A DNA stretch of 46,478 nucleotides from HyVt-560 sp964577195 (GCA_964577195.1 CAZNYF010000001.1:1-46478), one strand, 5' to 3'. Shown: positions 33,945 to 43,633, counted from the stretch's first letter. The notes: generated by a model from the letters alone, not told the origin. A program made the numbers and translations.

Positions 33945-35809
33945 TGCGTTTAAGCCGATTTAAAATTATCCACAGATTTTTTGCACCACGTCTGTGGCTC
34001 ATGCTGATTATCCTCAGCGTGTCATCTACAGCGGTCGCTGCGGTGGTGAGCGTGAAGCTGAGTAAAAGCCAAATTTCATTAGCAGAGACGGTTACGTTGC
34101 AGATTGCGTATGACGGTCAAACACAAAAAACCCCTGTTACCGGCGGATTGTCCAAAGATTTTAAAGTGTTGGGAACCTCAAGAAGCACCAAGGTAGAATT
34201 TGTTAATGGTCAGGTATCTGCGCAAACCACCTGGCAGGTTCGTCTTAAGCCCAAGCGCGTGGGGCAGTTAAAGATTCCCGAAATCACGATAGAAGGAAAA
34301 AAATCCGCTGCAATGACGTTGAAGGTGACAAAGGTTGCTGCTGCCAAGAAAGCACCAGTGGCTCCCAAAGCGGCGGCAAAAGGAAAGGGTAGCGGCAAAA
34401 AAACTGCCGCCAGTCGCGATGAAGTATTGATTAAAACCAGCGTAGAACCCGCTAACCCGTATATTCGAGAAATGTCGATTTACACGGTGCGAATCTACCA
34501 TGCGACAAAATTGGTCGAAGGCGAGCTACCCGATCCCGTGATCGAGAACGCGCTGGTGAAACGACTGGATCCAGATAAAAAATACAGTGAGAAGCTGGGC
34601 AAAAATCGTTACAAGGTGATCGAACGACGTTACGCAATTTTCCCACAAACCAGTGGCGAGCTTATAATCCCGGCGCCGGTGTTGTCGGCAAAAATTCTGG
34701 ATCGAGCGAGTGGGGGATTGATTGATGATGATTCTATTTTTTCTCAGGATCCATTTTTCTCACAAACACCGTTTGGCAGCATGCTTCAACCGATGCGAGT
34801 TATACGTGTTGACGGAACGGCATTGAGCCTTAAGGTCCGCGCTCCCAAGTTAGATACAGCAGGTGATTGGCTGCCAGCGCGTGAAGTAATCTTAAGTGAG
34901 ACTTACGATCCCGAGCACAGCAGTGTGAAAGTGGGTGACCCCGTTATTCGTGAAATTAGCTTACGTGTCGATGGGTTAACGGGCGCACAAATTCCACAAG
35001 TGATAGTGGGTGATGTTGCTGGCACTAACGTTTATGAGGACAAACCGAAGTTACGTACACGTGGTAATAGTACCGGTGTATTGGGCGACATCATTCAGCG
35101 TTTTACCTACGTACCAACGGAAGCTGGCGAGATTAAAATCCCGGAAATTAAGCTTCACTGGTGGGATGTTGTAAATGAGAAGCCTGGCGTAGCGATGTTA
35201 CCCGCCAGGACAATACAGATTTTATCAGTTGCCGGTGAGGTGGTTAAGCTCAAGCCTCCGACTGCGGCCTCCGAGCCGGTGATTGAAAAGCCGGTTGAGG
35301 CAATGAATCAGCTAGCGGAAACAGCTTCTCCGGTAGTGGAGCCTGCACTGCCAGTCAGTTCTGGCGGCATCTGGCGTTGGTTAGCCATTGTATTAGGGCT
35401 TTTGTGGCTAGCTACTTTGCTACTACTGTGGCAGAAGAATTATCGAAAAAATAACATTGCGACTATCGAGCCTGCTCGTGTTCCAGCGTCACTCTCGGCG
35501 GTGGAATCCAGAAGAAAATTTGAACAGGCTTGTCGGGCAGATAATCCTACTCAGGCACGTAACTATTTACTCAAGTGGGCAGATGCTCACTGGCCTGATA
35601 ACTCACCCAAAGGACTGACCCAATTATCACAGCGCCTTAAAGACGCGCGGGCAAAAAAAGCCGTTCATGCGTTGGATTCCTTCCTGTTTAACTCTCGTGG
35701 AAAACAATGGAAAGGAAAAGATTTACTCAATGCGCTTAAGAAGTTACCCGTAAAAGCTGTGAAGAATTCTAACCCTTCTGGCTTGCCTGGTTTATATCAA
35801 TCAAACTGA
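33941..35809 (+). CDS. BatD-like protein (oxygen-tolerance family)
   Basis: A 622-residue envelope protein with an N-terminal signal anchor (about 20-36, WLMLIILSVSSTAVAAV), then repeated beta-sandwich modules typical of the BatD/oxygen-tolerance family (VSLKLSKSQISLAETVTLQI-type opening, later DEVLIKTSVEPANPYIREM). A Lys/Ala-rich linker (KKAPVAPKAAAKGKGSGKK) separates the first two modules. A membrane helix follows near residues 478-500 (WRWLAIVLGLLWLATLLLLW) and a cytoplasmic helical C-terminus. It closes the bat operon. The ATG overlaps the stop of the VWA-TPR gene. Its biochemical role is not known beyond the association with MoxR/VWA complexes. Confidence 0.88.
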   Translation: MMRLSRFKIIHRFFAPRLWLMLIILSVSSTAVAAVVSVKLSKSQISLAETVTLQIAYDGQTQKTPVTGGLSKDFKVLGTSRSTKVEFVNGQVSAQTTWQVRLKPKRVGQLKIPEITIEGKKSAAMTLKVTKVAAAKKAPVAPKAAAKGKGSGKKTAASRDEVLIKTSVEPANPYIREMSIYTVRIYHATKLVEGELPDPVIENALVKRLDPDKKYSEKLGKNRYKVIERRYAIFPQTSGELIIPAPVLSAKILDRASGGLIDDDSIFSQDPFFSQTPFGSMLQPMRVIRVDGTALSLKVRAPKLDTAGDWLPAREVILSETYDPEHSSVKVGDPVIREISLRVDGLTGAQIPQVIVGDVAGTNVYEDKPKLRTRGNSTGVLGDIIQRFTYVPTEAGEIKIPEIKLHWWDVVNEKPGVAMLPARTIQILSVAGEVVKLKPPTAASEPVIEKPVEAMNQLAETASPVVEPALPVSSGGIWRWLAIVLGLLWLATLLLLWQKNYRKNNIATIEPARVPASLSAVESRRKFEQACRADNPTQARNYLLKWADAHWPDNSPKGLTQLSQRLKDARAKKAVHALDSFLFNSRGKQWKGKDLLNALKKLPVKAVKNSNPSGLPGLYQSN

Positions 35810-36338
35810 AACCGCCTTGGCTATTTGACAGTCAGTAAGCGCTTTCTTTTCGCCTATCTTTAATCTTCTCCTGAGATTGTTTGTTCTTCTATTACTGTAG
35901 TCATAGTAGATAATTACTCGGCATCTTCCCATCTATCCCTTTTGCGTTTGTCTTTTCTGACAGAGATTGATTGAACTTAAAGAATCAATCGCAGCTCTAA
36001 CCCTCGATCCTAACTCAACTAAGATCAAGTTATTGCCTAGGACATTCGTGCTATCTCATTTGCTAAGTCACTTTTTATGTGACTAATGGCGCTTAATGAT
36101 TTAGCTGAAGACGTCGAAATGGAACCATTTTGGTTTTCATCTTTCGAACCTTCCACAAAGCGTGTATTTACACCAAGCACTTTTGGAACGAATGCAGGTT
36201 ACTTCTTTATTCAGCGATTGTTGTTTAACAGTATTGTGCTGTTAGCTAGATAAAAGAATCAATAACAAAAATCAGCGCATGTGGCATAGAGATGTCGCTC
36301 AGCTAAGCGCAGTTAGTCAAATTAAATAGTGGTTATTT
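35810..36338. other. Leader region of the exopolysaccharide cluster
   Basis: A 529-base stretch with no convincing gene, where the base composition turns A/T-rich. It has several small inverted repeats: GATTGATT/AATCAATC (35965-35972 and 35983-35990), AGTCAC/GTGACT (36066-36071 and 36079-36084) and TAACAG/CTGTTA (about 36228-36245). A 55-codon frame at 36086-36253 has no ribosome-binding site. I looked for the sigma-54 pattern known from exosortase-linked loci and found only a site with wrong spacing (36283-36300). The main promoter of the cluster should be here but I cannot place it. Confidence 0.45.
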
Positions 36339-37625
36339 ATGTATCTAGAATATTACGGTTTAAATACAAACCCTTTTCAAATTGCAGTGAACCCCGATCT
36401 TGTTTACTTGAGTCAAAGTCATGCAAGAGCAAAGGCCTATTTATCCTATTCAATTTGGAAATGGGATGGTTTTTCGGTTATTACCGGTAAACCTGGTACG
36501 GGTAAAACGCTGCTGGCGAAAAATTTAATTTCACGCCTTAAAGAGGATGTAACAGTTGTTTATTTAAATCACACGCGGCTGTCTACCAAAGAATTTTTAA
36601 GAAGTCTTGCAGCTAATTTAGGTGTTCCAGCGTTCAATGCTGAAAAAGCCGGGTTGATTTATACGATTACTCAATTTCTACAAGAGCAAAATAAAGCGGG
36701 TAATCAGGTGTTGCTGGTCATTGATGAAGCGCACCACCTGAGTCGTGGAATTCTTGAAGAGATTCGTTTTCTAACGGCCCTGGAGCATGATTCGAAACCA
36801 CTACTTAATATTATTCTTGTTGGCGATGAGACTTTATTAAATAAGTTTGATCATCCGGGGATGGAGCAGCTACGCCAGCGTGTGAGACTTTGGTATTCAT
36901 TATCTCGTCTCGATAAGCAAGGCGTAAAAGAATATATCAATTATCGATTGACTATGTGCGGACGAGAAACACACGGAATATTTACGGATGCTGCTATATC
37001 TTTATTGCATAGTTTTACAGAAGGTACGCCCCGTCTTGTGAATGTGCTTTGCGATGCCGCAATGGTTGCTGCTTATGTTAAAGAAGATACAACGGTAAAC
37101 ACCTCGCACGTTCGAACAGCTTTGGATGAACTGGGTTGGGATAAGTTTACAGGCAAATCAATTATGCAGAAGAAACAACGAATGTTGGATTTATCTGCCT
37201 CGGATATTACTGAGCCCAGAAAAAAAAATTGTTATCCCAAGTTAGAGATCAGCAACAAAGGTCTTTTAATGGCGGAGCTGATTCTCGATAAGGAAAGTAT
37301 TTCTATTGGTAGTCAGGAATCAAATGACTTTTTGTTTGAAGGTTTGTCGGTATGCGAACACCATGCGGTCATAAACCTTGTTGATGGTGACTACCTTTTA
37401 GAAGATTTAGATACCCATAACGGGACTTATGTCAACGGAAGAAAGATTAAAAGTCATGTTTTAAAAACAGGAGATATTATTGGAATTGCTACCTATCAAC
37501 TCCAATTTACGCTTCACCAACGAGAAGATACAGAGCCATTACAGTTATCGATTAATGATCTATTAGAAAGATCTATTGAATTAGATACTTTTGAATCCAG
37601 GAGTATTGATCGTCTCACAGGATAA
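36339..37625 (+). CDS. ExeA-like AAA ATPase fused to an FHA domain
   Basis: A 428-residue protein. Residues 1-270 are an ExeA/GspA-type ATPase (MYLEYYGLNTNPF start, Walker A GKPGTGKT 50-57, Walker B LLVIDEAHHL 124-133). This resembles the ATPase usually found in XrtA-linked polysaccharide loci. Residues 300-392 form a forkhead-associated domain (SIGSQESNDFLFEG, SVCEHHA, LEDLDTHNGTYVNGRKI). FHA domains bind phosphothreonine peptides. Here the usual Arg of the G-R pair near the start is Ser (SIGS), while the later S-x-x-x-x-H and N-G-T are kept, so phospho-binding may be altered. It is the first gene of the cluster. The start is the ATG at 36339. It could couple export to a phosphorylation signal; inference only. 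Confidence 0.88.
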   Translation: MYLEYYGLNTNPFQIAVNPDLVYLSQSHARAKAYLSYSIWKWDGFSVITGKPGTGKTLLAKNLISRLKEDVTVVYLNHTRLSTKEFLRSLAANLGVPAFNAEKAGLIYTITQFLQEQNKAGNQVLLVIDEAHHLSRGILEEIRFLTALEHDSKPLLNIILVGDETLLNKFDHPGMEQLRQRVRLWYSLSRLDKQGVKEYINYRLTMCGRETHGIFTDAAISLLHSFTEGTPRLVNVLCDAAMVAAYVKEDTTVNTSHVRTALDELGWDKFTGKSIMQKKQRMLDLSASDITEPRKKNCYPKLEISNKGLLMAELILDKESISIGSQESNDFLFEGLSVCEHHAVINLVDGDYLLEDLDTHNGTYVNGRKIKSHVLKTGDIIGIATYQLQFTLHQREDTEPLQLSINDLLERSIELDTFESRSIDRLTG

Positions 37626-37747
37626 ATTTACTTAAGGACTTTCTTACCTATCTATGAACTCGTATTTGTATTCAACTCTGGCGTCTGTGTCCAACCTGCT
37701 TTGTCCAGAACAAATCAGTGATTCTTCAATAAAATAAGTATTCAAAT

Positions 37748-39175
37748 ATGGCAAGTATTCGAATTTTCGGTCAGCGAGTACCCATTGTGTTTTTTATACT
37801 CGCATTGGTAGAGCTAGTAATATTCGTTGCATCAGTCTACATGGGCGCCTATTTTCGTAACTTTTTGACCGGTGATCTTGCCGGATCAACAAGTATCGAC
37901 ATGGTCGAGCGAATTACCGGGCCACTCATTCCTGCGTCGCTGGTTTTTGCTTCGGTAATGATTGTATCGATGGTCTCCATGGGGCTGTATAACATCAGTT
38001 ATCTTAGGTTACGACGAGACAGCGTGATTTTACGGATATTCTCCGCACATGTTTTTGGAACATTGTTATTTATTTTTGTAGTCTATGCGATCCCGAGTTT
38101 TTTTCTAGGGAGAAGCGTACTCATCATTGCGATTATATGCTCTTCGATTTTAATCTGGGTTGCCAGAAAAGTCTTTGTTGGGATTTTTGACTCAAGTATC
38201 GGGCGACGAAATGTCCTTGTTTATGGTTCTGGCACGCGAGCAAAGTCTATTGAATTAATAGAAGAACAGTTAGTGCATCATGGCGTCAGGTTGTGTGGAT
38301 TTATTCGTGTCAATAAAGAGGCTGTTGACGTGAGTTCAATTCATATTGTTGATAATTTTGAGCCGTTACCTGATCTAGCAGTACGGTTAGACGTTGATGA
38401 AATTGTTGTTGCAGCGGAAGACCGCAGAAATTCTCTAATGATAGATGAGCTTCTAGAGTGTCGTCTAAAAGGTATTGTTATTACGGATATTGCAACCTTT
38501 TTTGAGCGTGAATCTGGGAAATTACAGCTAGAAGTGATGTCTCCCAGTTCGCTGATATTCTCTTCTGGATTTGATCATAGTTATTTCAGAGCTTTTTTTG
38601 AGCGCTCTCTTGATCTGTTTGGTAGTAGTGTATTACTAGCCGTTTCCTGGCCAATTATGCTAATTACAGCATTGATGATAAAAATGGAAGATGGGTTACA
38701 TGCCAGTGTTATATATCGTCAAACACGTATTGGTAAAAATGGTCACCCTTTTAGTGTTCTAAAATTTCGTAGCATGCGCGAGGATGCTGAAAAGCTTGGA
38801 GCAGTTTGGGCGATAGAAAATGACGATAGAGTTACCCGGGTAGGTGCAGTAATTCGCAAGTTGAGGATAGATGAATTACCTCAAATATTGAACGTGTTGA
38901 ATGGTGAGATGAGTTTTGTAGGACCACGTCCAGAAAGGCCTGAGTTTGTAAAAGAATTAATTAAGAAATTGCCATATTACGGGGAAAGGCATCGAGTTAA
39001 ACCAGGTATAACTGGATGGGCGCAGCTAAATTATCCTTATGGAGCATCCGATCGAGATGCGCTGGAAAAACTACAATACGATATGTACTACACGAAAAAC
39101 CACAGCTTTCTATTGGATCTTTTTATACTTGTACAAACGGTAGAAATTGTTGTTTTCGGAAAAGGGTCTCGTTAG
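37748..39175 (+). CDS. Exopolysaccharide initiating sugar transferase (XrtA-associated, EpsB type)
   Basis: A 475-residue membrane protein. Four or five helices in the first 150 residues are followed by a Rossmann-like domain (NVLVYGSGTRAKSIELIEEQ, then DEIVVAAEDRRNS). The C-terminal bacterial sugar transferase domain has a membrane helix, IYRQTRIGKNG, LKFRSM, the acidic pair in RIDELPQILNVL, FVGPRPERPEF and KPGITGWAQLNYPYG. It should move a sugar-1-phosphate onto undecaprenyl phosphate. The MASIRIFGQRVP start and the overall pattern fit the subgroup linked with exosortase loci. No strong ribosome-binding site precedes the ATG. It differs clearly from the WcaJ-type enzyme at 16678, so the strain can start at least two glycans. 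Confidence 0.9.
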   Translation: MASIRIFGQRVPIVFFILALVELVIFVASVYMGAYFRNFLTGDLAGSTSIDMVERITGPLIPASLVFASVMIVSMVSMGLYNISYLRLRRDSVILRIFSAHVFGTLLFIFVVYAIPSFFLGRSVLIIAIICSSILIWVARKVFVGIFDSSIGRRNVLVYGSGTRAKSIELIEEQLVHHGVRLCGFIRVNKEAVDVSSIHIVDNFEPLPDLAVRLDVDEIVVAAEDRRNSLMIDELLECRLKGIVITDIATFFERESGKLQLEVMSPSSLIFSSGFDHSYFRAFFERSLDLFGSSVLLAVSWPIMLITALMIKMEDGLHASVIYRQTRIGKNGHPFSVLKFRSMREDAEKLGAVWAIENDDRVTRVGAVIRKLRIDELPQILNVLNGEMSFVGPRPERPEFVKELIKKLPYYGERHRVKPGITGWAQLNYPYGASDRDALEKLQYDMYYTKNHSFLLDLFILVQTVEIVVFGKGSR

Positions 39176-39194
39176 TAAGCAGAGGTGCTAGGTA

Positions 39195-41840
39195 GTGTTT
39201 GGTTTTTCAATAAAGAATAAAAGTAGAAAAATGACTTATATATTAAATTTCGCATATTTAACTAGAATAATAAGTGCTTTGGGCATTACCTTGATCTTGG
39301 GCGGCTGTCTTTCATCAGAGACGGGAAATCAAACATCTGATGAAAATATGGAAGCAGTAAGAATTGCTATGTCAATCAATGATGATTATGAAGCAATTAA
39401 CTTATTGAAAAAAATTCTGTTACAAGATCCAGCCAATTATAAGGCTAGAATACTGATAAGCCGAGTATACCTTAAAAATGGTGAGTCAGATAAAGCGATA
39501 GCTAATATAGAAAAAGCTGCTCAACATGCACCACAGAGTGACCTGGTTCTTTTGGATACAGGCAATATTTTACTAAGTCTAAGAGAATATAGTGCTTTAC
39601 TAAAACGAATTGAAGTGGATGATAATTTGGATGAGGTGAGTAACTCTAATATTATTGGTTTGCGTTCACAGGCATTTTTGGCACTCGATAACATTGAGGG
39701 TGCAAAAAAGGAAATCTCTCGATCTAGTAAGTTTTCAGAGCGTGGAATGAATAATGTGTTAGCTCGAATTAAAATAGAAATTGCCAGCGAAAATTACTCT
39801 CGTGCCAGTCAATACCTTGAAACTGCGATAGCCAGTTTCCCAGATGAGAAGCGTTTTGAATGGCTGCTGGCTAGAATAGAGCTTAATCGTGGCGACAATG
39901 AAAAAGGTTTAAAAAGACTTAGAGGATTGATGGACCATCAAAGCCCCGGTTATTCTCCGATGTTAGCGCAAAGATCGGGTTATGAATTGATTAAAGCGGA
40001 AGTGACTGAGGGTAACTTGGAAGAAGCTGAGAAAATTGTTAAGGATCTCTTCGCACGCAACAAAAATGATGTTAGAGCGCTATATTTGGGTGGGCTAGTA
40101 GCATTGATTAGCGGAAAATATCATCTGGCAGAAAGGCGACTTCTGAAATTGGAAAAGAGCTACTCAATAGAATCAACCAGATTGCTACTTGGCGTAGTTT
40201 ACATGGCAACAAAGTCGTATGAGCGATCGAGGTATTATTTGGCAAATTTCTATGAAAAGAATCGCGGTAATATCTGGGCCGCGAAGCTACTGATTAGAAG
40301 CTATATTCTCCTGGGTGAGACATATGAAGCAGCACAAGTATTAGCGACTTTGGATAATGAGATATCGGATACTAATGATGATGCGGAGCTACTTATATTA
40401 CGTACGATGTTGTCTAGATCCAATAGTAGTCGAGCGACTATTTCTGAGCAATTGCAACGCGCATCGTCAATCGTTAAAGATAACTTGATAGTACGCAAGC
40501 TACTTTCCAAAGCACTTTTAGACAATGGTCAGTTGAATGAATCTTTGGTTCATTCAACTTACGTGCTTGAACGTCAACAACTGGATGCGGGAGCATTAGA
40601 GCTTGCGGTTTTGGCGCTGACTCGAAGAAATAAAAATCGAGAAGCTACCGACTTGATTAAAACATTCGCTTCAGCGGGAGGAGACCAGGTTGTTGCCGGC
40701 AATCTACAGGGGTTAATTCACTTGTTTTCCGGAAATTATTCAGAAGCTATTGAAACCTTTGAGCACTTGCCCGAGGCGTATTCCAAGCATTGGGAAATTA
40801 AGCTTAGTCTAGCAAAAGCTCATGAATTAAACGGAGATCTCGCATCAGCTAATAAGTTATTTAACTCATTGGTGCTTGAGCCTGAAGCCAGAGCTGAGGC
40901 ACTGAATGGTTTGTTGAGAACGGCATACCTGGAAGGTAGTGTCCAAGGCTTGGGTAAAGCGGTAGAAATCTCTAGAAACTATAACTATAAGTCTGTTGAT
41001 CCACTGATTTATTCAGGTGCAAGATATATTCAATTAGAAGATTTTGAGAATGTTAAAGAAATAGTTGAATCGATTCGTCTTCTAAGTCCTGGGCATCCTA
41101 GTGAAAAACTTCTTTTAGCGATTGCAGAGAAAAAAAAGGGTAATTATATTTCGGCCGAAGAAATCACTCGAACGACACTAGCCAGTAACCCTGATTATCA
41201 GCCGCTGCTGTTCTTAATGGCTAGCCTGAAAAAAAGAACTGGCGACATAGCCGAGGCTGAAAAATATTTCAGTCAATTAGGTGGCTCACCGAGTCTTAAA
41301 CAAGAAGCTGATCTTAATAAGTTAGAATTTACCGAGATTGAATGGGCAAGAAATATTCTACCTGTATTGAGTTCTGCATCATCTGATACCCTGTCTGAAG
41401 ATAAAGCTTTTATTAGTTTATTGAAATTAGGAGAGGATGAGATACAAAACACGACGTCTCATAGCGAATTAAGGTTTTCTGATCCTTCGACAAAACAAAA
41501 CTATTCCCACGGTCGTAGTGGCGATATGGCGCGTATTAATCGTACTTTGCTGTTTAACTACTACGGTGGTTTTGTTGAGGGTGCGATGAATGAGAAACAA
41601 CTGGCACGAAAAGCAAAAGATGGTCTGCTGTATGATAAGGGGTCTTGGGAAGTATACGAAGAATTAAATTCTATCTTGGGGCGCCAGAAACAATTTGGGC
41701 GTGGTTCGAGTTATAAAGATTTTAAACGTGAACTAAAGCTGCCTTCCTGGGTGGCTCTCATAGGAATAATTATTGTCATAGTCGTTATAATTTCACGTTC
41801 ACGTGCGCACAAAAGGAGACGTAAGGTGTTCGCTGATTGA
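39195..41840 (+). CDS. TPR-repeat lipoprotein of an XrtA-type locus (PrsT-like)
   Basis: An 881-residue protein with a lipoprotein signal (ITLILGGC, Cys 38 from the GTG at 39195, or Cys 26 from an ATG at 39231) and about twenty TPR units across residues 60-720 (AINLLKKILLQDPANYKARI and many A/L/Y-spaced repeats). This is the PrsT-like giant TPR lipoprotein found in exosortase-associated clusters, proposed to help polysaccharide or protein export. The GTG has AGAGG 9 bases upstream; the ATG gives a more usual signal length, so the start is open. The C-terminus is odd: a membrane helix (WVALIGIIIVIVVII, about 852-866) followed by a cluster of Arg/Lys (RSRAHKRRRK), so the protein may be anchored at both ends. 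Confidence 0.85.
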   Translation: MFGFSIKNKSRKMTYILNFAYLTRIISALGITLILGGCLSSETGNQTSDENMEAVRIAMSINDDYEAINLLKKILLQDPANYKARILISRVYLKNGESDKAIANIEKAAQHAPQSDLVLLDTGNILLSLREYSALLKRIEVDDNLDEVSNSNIIGLRSQAFLALDNIEGAKKEISRSSKFSERGMNNVLARIKIEIASENYSRASQYLETAIASFPDEKRFEWLLARIELNRGDNEKGLKRLRGLMDHQSPGYSPMLAQRSGYELIKAEVTEGNLEEAEKIVKDLFARNKNDVRALYLGGLVALISGKYHLAERRLLKLEKSYSIESTRLLLGVVYMATKSYERSRYYLANFYEKNRGNIWAAKLLIRSYILLGETYEAAQVLATLDNEISDTNDDAELLILRTMLSRSNSSRATISEQLQRASSIVKDNLIVRKLLSKALLDNGQLNESLVHSTYVLERQQLDAGALELAVLALTRRNKNREATDLIKTFASAGGDQVVAGNLQGLIHLFSGNYSEAIETFEHLPEAYSKHWEIKLSLAKAHELNGDLASANKLFNSLVLEPEARAEALNGLLRTAYLEGSVQGLGKAVEISRNYNYKSVDPLIYSGARYIQLEDFENVKEIVESIRLLSPGHPSEKLLLAIAEKKKGNYISAEEITRTTLASNPDYQPLLFLMASLKKRTGDIAEAEKYFSQLGGSPSLKQEADLNKLEFTEIEWARNILPVLSSASSDTLSEDKAFISLLKLGEDEIQNTTSHSELRFSDPSTKQNYSHGRSGDMARINRTLLFNYYGGFVEGAMNEKQLARKAKDGLLYDKGSWEVYEELNSILGRQKQFGRGSSYKDFKRELKLPSWVALIGIIIVIVVIISRSRAHKRRRKVFAD

Positions 41841-41887
41841 TTGTGGAACTAAAGCCAAAATACAGCGTCTATAATACAACCATGAAG

Positions 41888-41913
41888 GAACATCTCTTAC
41901 AGAAGAGATGTTC
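41888..41913 (+). terminator. Perfect 11-bp hairpin between the TPR gene and the chain-length gene
   Basis: GAACATCTCTT (41888-41898) pairs exactly with AAGAGATGTTC (41903-41913) around ACAG. The following TTATAAC has only a short T run, so full termination is unlikely; it may be an attenuator or mRNA processing site. A TATAAT at 41870-41875 lies just upstream without a good -35 box, so an internal transcript might start here and carry the hairpin at its 5' end. Confidence 0.45.
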
Positions 41914-42055
41914 TTATAACAATAACAATCATGACGGAAATATTCAAAATATCGACCACTAGTCCGGCGATACCAAATTACCTCCGTAGTTGTTTCAATT
42001 ACTAATCTGGTCAATTTTAAGACATTTATAAATTAACTAGCTGGGAATAAATTTT

Positions 42056-43633
42056 ATGAAAGAAAGTATCGATCAACTCTCAGATTATCTGTCTGCTATC
42101 TATAAACATAGATGGCCAATGTTGCTAACGACAGCCCTAGTTTGCCTACTCGGCTGGACAGGCGTGTTCTTGTTGCCTGACAAATTTCAAGCTACGTCTA
42201 AACTATTGATGTCTAATGAGTCAATGATGGGGCCTTTGCTCAAGGGCTTGGCAGCCGAAAGTAATCTAACAAGAGAAATGGCTTCGTTAATGCGGCGTAC
42301 TTTACTTAGCCGCCCTAATTTGGAAAAAGTGATTGATGTCACTGATCTCAATCTTTTGGTTTCAACAAGAATGGAGCGGGAGGGATTGATTCGTGATCTA
42401 GGCGACGAAGTTACGGTGACTGGCAATGAAGATAGCAAGGTCTATAGTGTTTCCTATATAGGTGAAGACCCTAAGCTGGTGACTGATATTGTGCAAACAT
42501 TAACAGACCTGTTCATTGAGCTTTCCATTGGTGCAACTAGAAAAGATACGAGTATTACTCGAGAATTTTTAGATCGAGAAGTGTCTGATTACGAGCGCAA
42601 GCTGCGTAACGCAGAGGAACGGCTAAAGATTTTCAAGCGAGAAAATATAGGATTAATGCCATCAGAAGGCGAGACTTATTTTTCTCAGCTTCAAGAAAAA
42701 TTGGAGCTGTTGGAACTAACGAAACTGACGCTGGCTGAAGCAAATAAAAGAATGTCTTCAATAGTGTTAGAGCTTACAAAGGTTCCAAAAATAATACCGC
42801 GAAAAACGCTTCAGATTTCTGATAATTCTCTAAATGAAGAGATCACTATATTGCAGTCTCAGCTAGAAGATTTGAGATCAAAATATACCAATGCGTATCC
42901 TGGAATTATTGCTGCGGAACAGCGCCTCAATTCATTGATGCAGCAGCGGTTAGCGCGAGACTCTGCAACAACTGGAGTTCAAGGAACTTCGCCAGAAGCA
43001 GCAGTTTCAATCATAGAATCTCGTCAAAATCTTAATCTTGAATTGAGTCGAGAGCGTGGGGAGGTCGGGGCGTTACGTGTCAGGGTAAACGGGCTATCTA
43101 ATCAAGTGGCAAGAATGAGAAAGAACGTCGATATTATGCCTCGAGTTGAAGCTCAGCTTGCACAGTTAGACAGAGATTATGGTGTTATCAAGCAGACTTA
43201 CGAGGGGCTCGTGCAAAGAAGAGAAGCAACGGCTTTATCTCATCAGGCGGATACTAGCTCCAGTGATTTTCAGTTTCAAGTGATCGAGTCACCAGTAGTA
43301 CCTACGCTACCGGTCTCACCAGACAGATTTAAACTTGTGATAGCGGTATTTATTATGGGTTTAGGTGCAGGCATTATGTTGGCAATTATCTTGTCACAAA
43401 TGAAAGAATACATTCCTAGTATTTCCAAGCTAAAGGAGATTGTAAACTTTCCAGTGTACGGTTCTATCACTGAGATTATATCCAGAAAAGATAGAGCTCA
43501 TTCTAGGCGACGAATGGCACTGTTAAGCGCGTTTTGGTCGATGCTTCTGATGGTGTTTGTAGGCCTGATGTATATCACTCTTAATAATATTAGTCTTGCC
43601 AGCTTATTGGCAAAACAAGGTGGGTTAGTTTAA
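42056..43633 (+). CDS. Polysaccharide chain-length determinant (Wzz-like, XrtA-associated)
   Basis: A 525-residue Wzz/GNVR-type protein. One membrane helix lies near residues 19-37, a long periplasmic alpha-helical part with coiled coils (about 170-360), and a helix near 425-445, with an additional C-terminal helix near 488-510 (AFWSMLLMVFVGLMYITL). The start YLSAIYKHRWPMLLTTALV and the end pattern QVIESPVVPTLPVSPDR are those of the subgroup linked with exosortase loci. It controls polymer length together with the tyrosine kinase, whose gene starts in the last base of its stop (TAATG). The usual outer-membrane export gene (Wza-like), often next to it in these loci, is absent here. Confidence 0.9.
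   Translation: MKESIDQLSDYLSAIYKHRWPMLLTTALVCLLGWTGVFLLPDKFQATSKLLMSNESMMGPLLKGLAAESNLTREMASLMRRTLLSRPNLEKVIDVTDLNLLVSTRMEREGLIRDLGDEVTVTGNEDSKVYSVSYIGEDPKLVTDIVQTLTDLFIELSIGATRKDTSITREFLDREVSDYERKLRNAEERLKIFKRENIGLMPSEGETYFSQLQEKLELLELTKLTLAEANKRMSSIVLELTKVPKIIPRKTLQISDNSLNEEITILQSQLEDLRSKYTNAYPGIIAAEQRLNSLMQQRLARDSATTGVQGTSPEAAVSIIESRQNLNLELSRERGEVGALRVRVNGLSNQVARMRKNVDIMPRVEAQLAQLDRDYGVIKQTYEGLVQRREATALSHQADTSSSDFQFQVIESPVVPTLPVSPDRFKLVIAVFIMGLGAGIMLAIILSQMKEYIPSISKLKEIVNFPVYGSITEIISRKDRAHSRRRMALLSAFWSMLLMVFVGLMYITLNNISLASLLAKQGGLV

Noticed and set aside
36086..36253. A 55-codon open frame in the leader of the polysaccharide cluster
   Set aside because: No ribosome-binding site, no family resemblance, and inverted repeats overlap it; chance is likely.
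36283..36300. Sigma-54 promoter (TGGCA...GC) before the polysaccharide cluster
   Set aside because: The spacing between the GG and GC elements is two bases too long, and the sequence between them does not fit.
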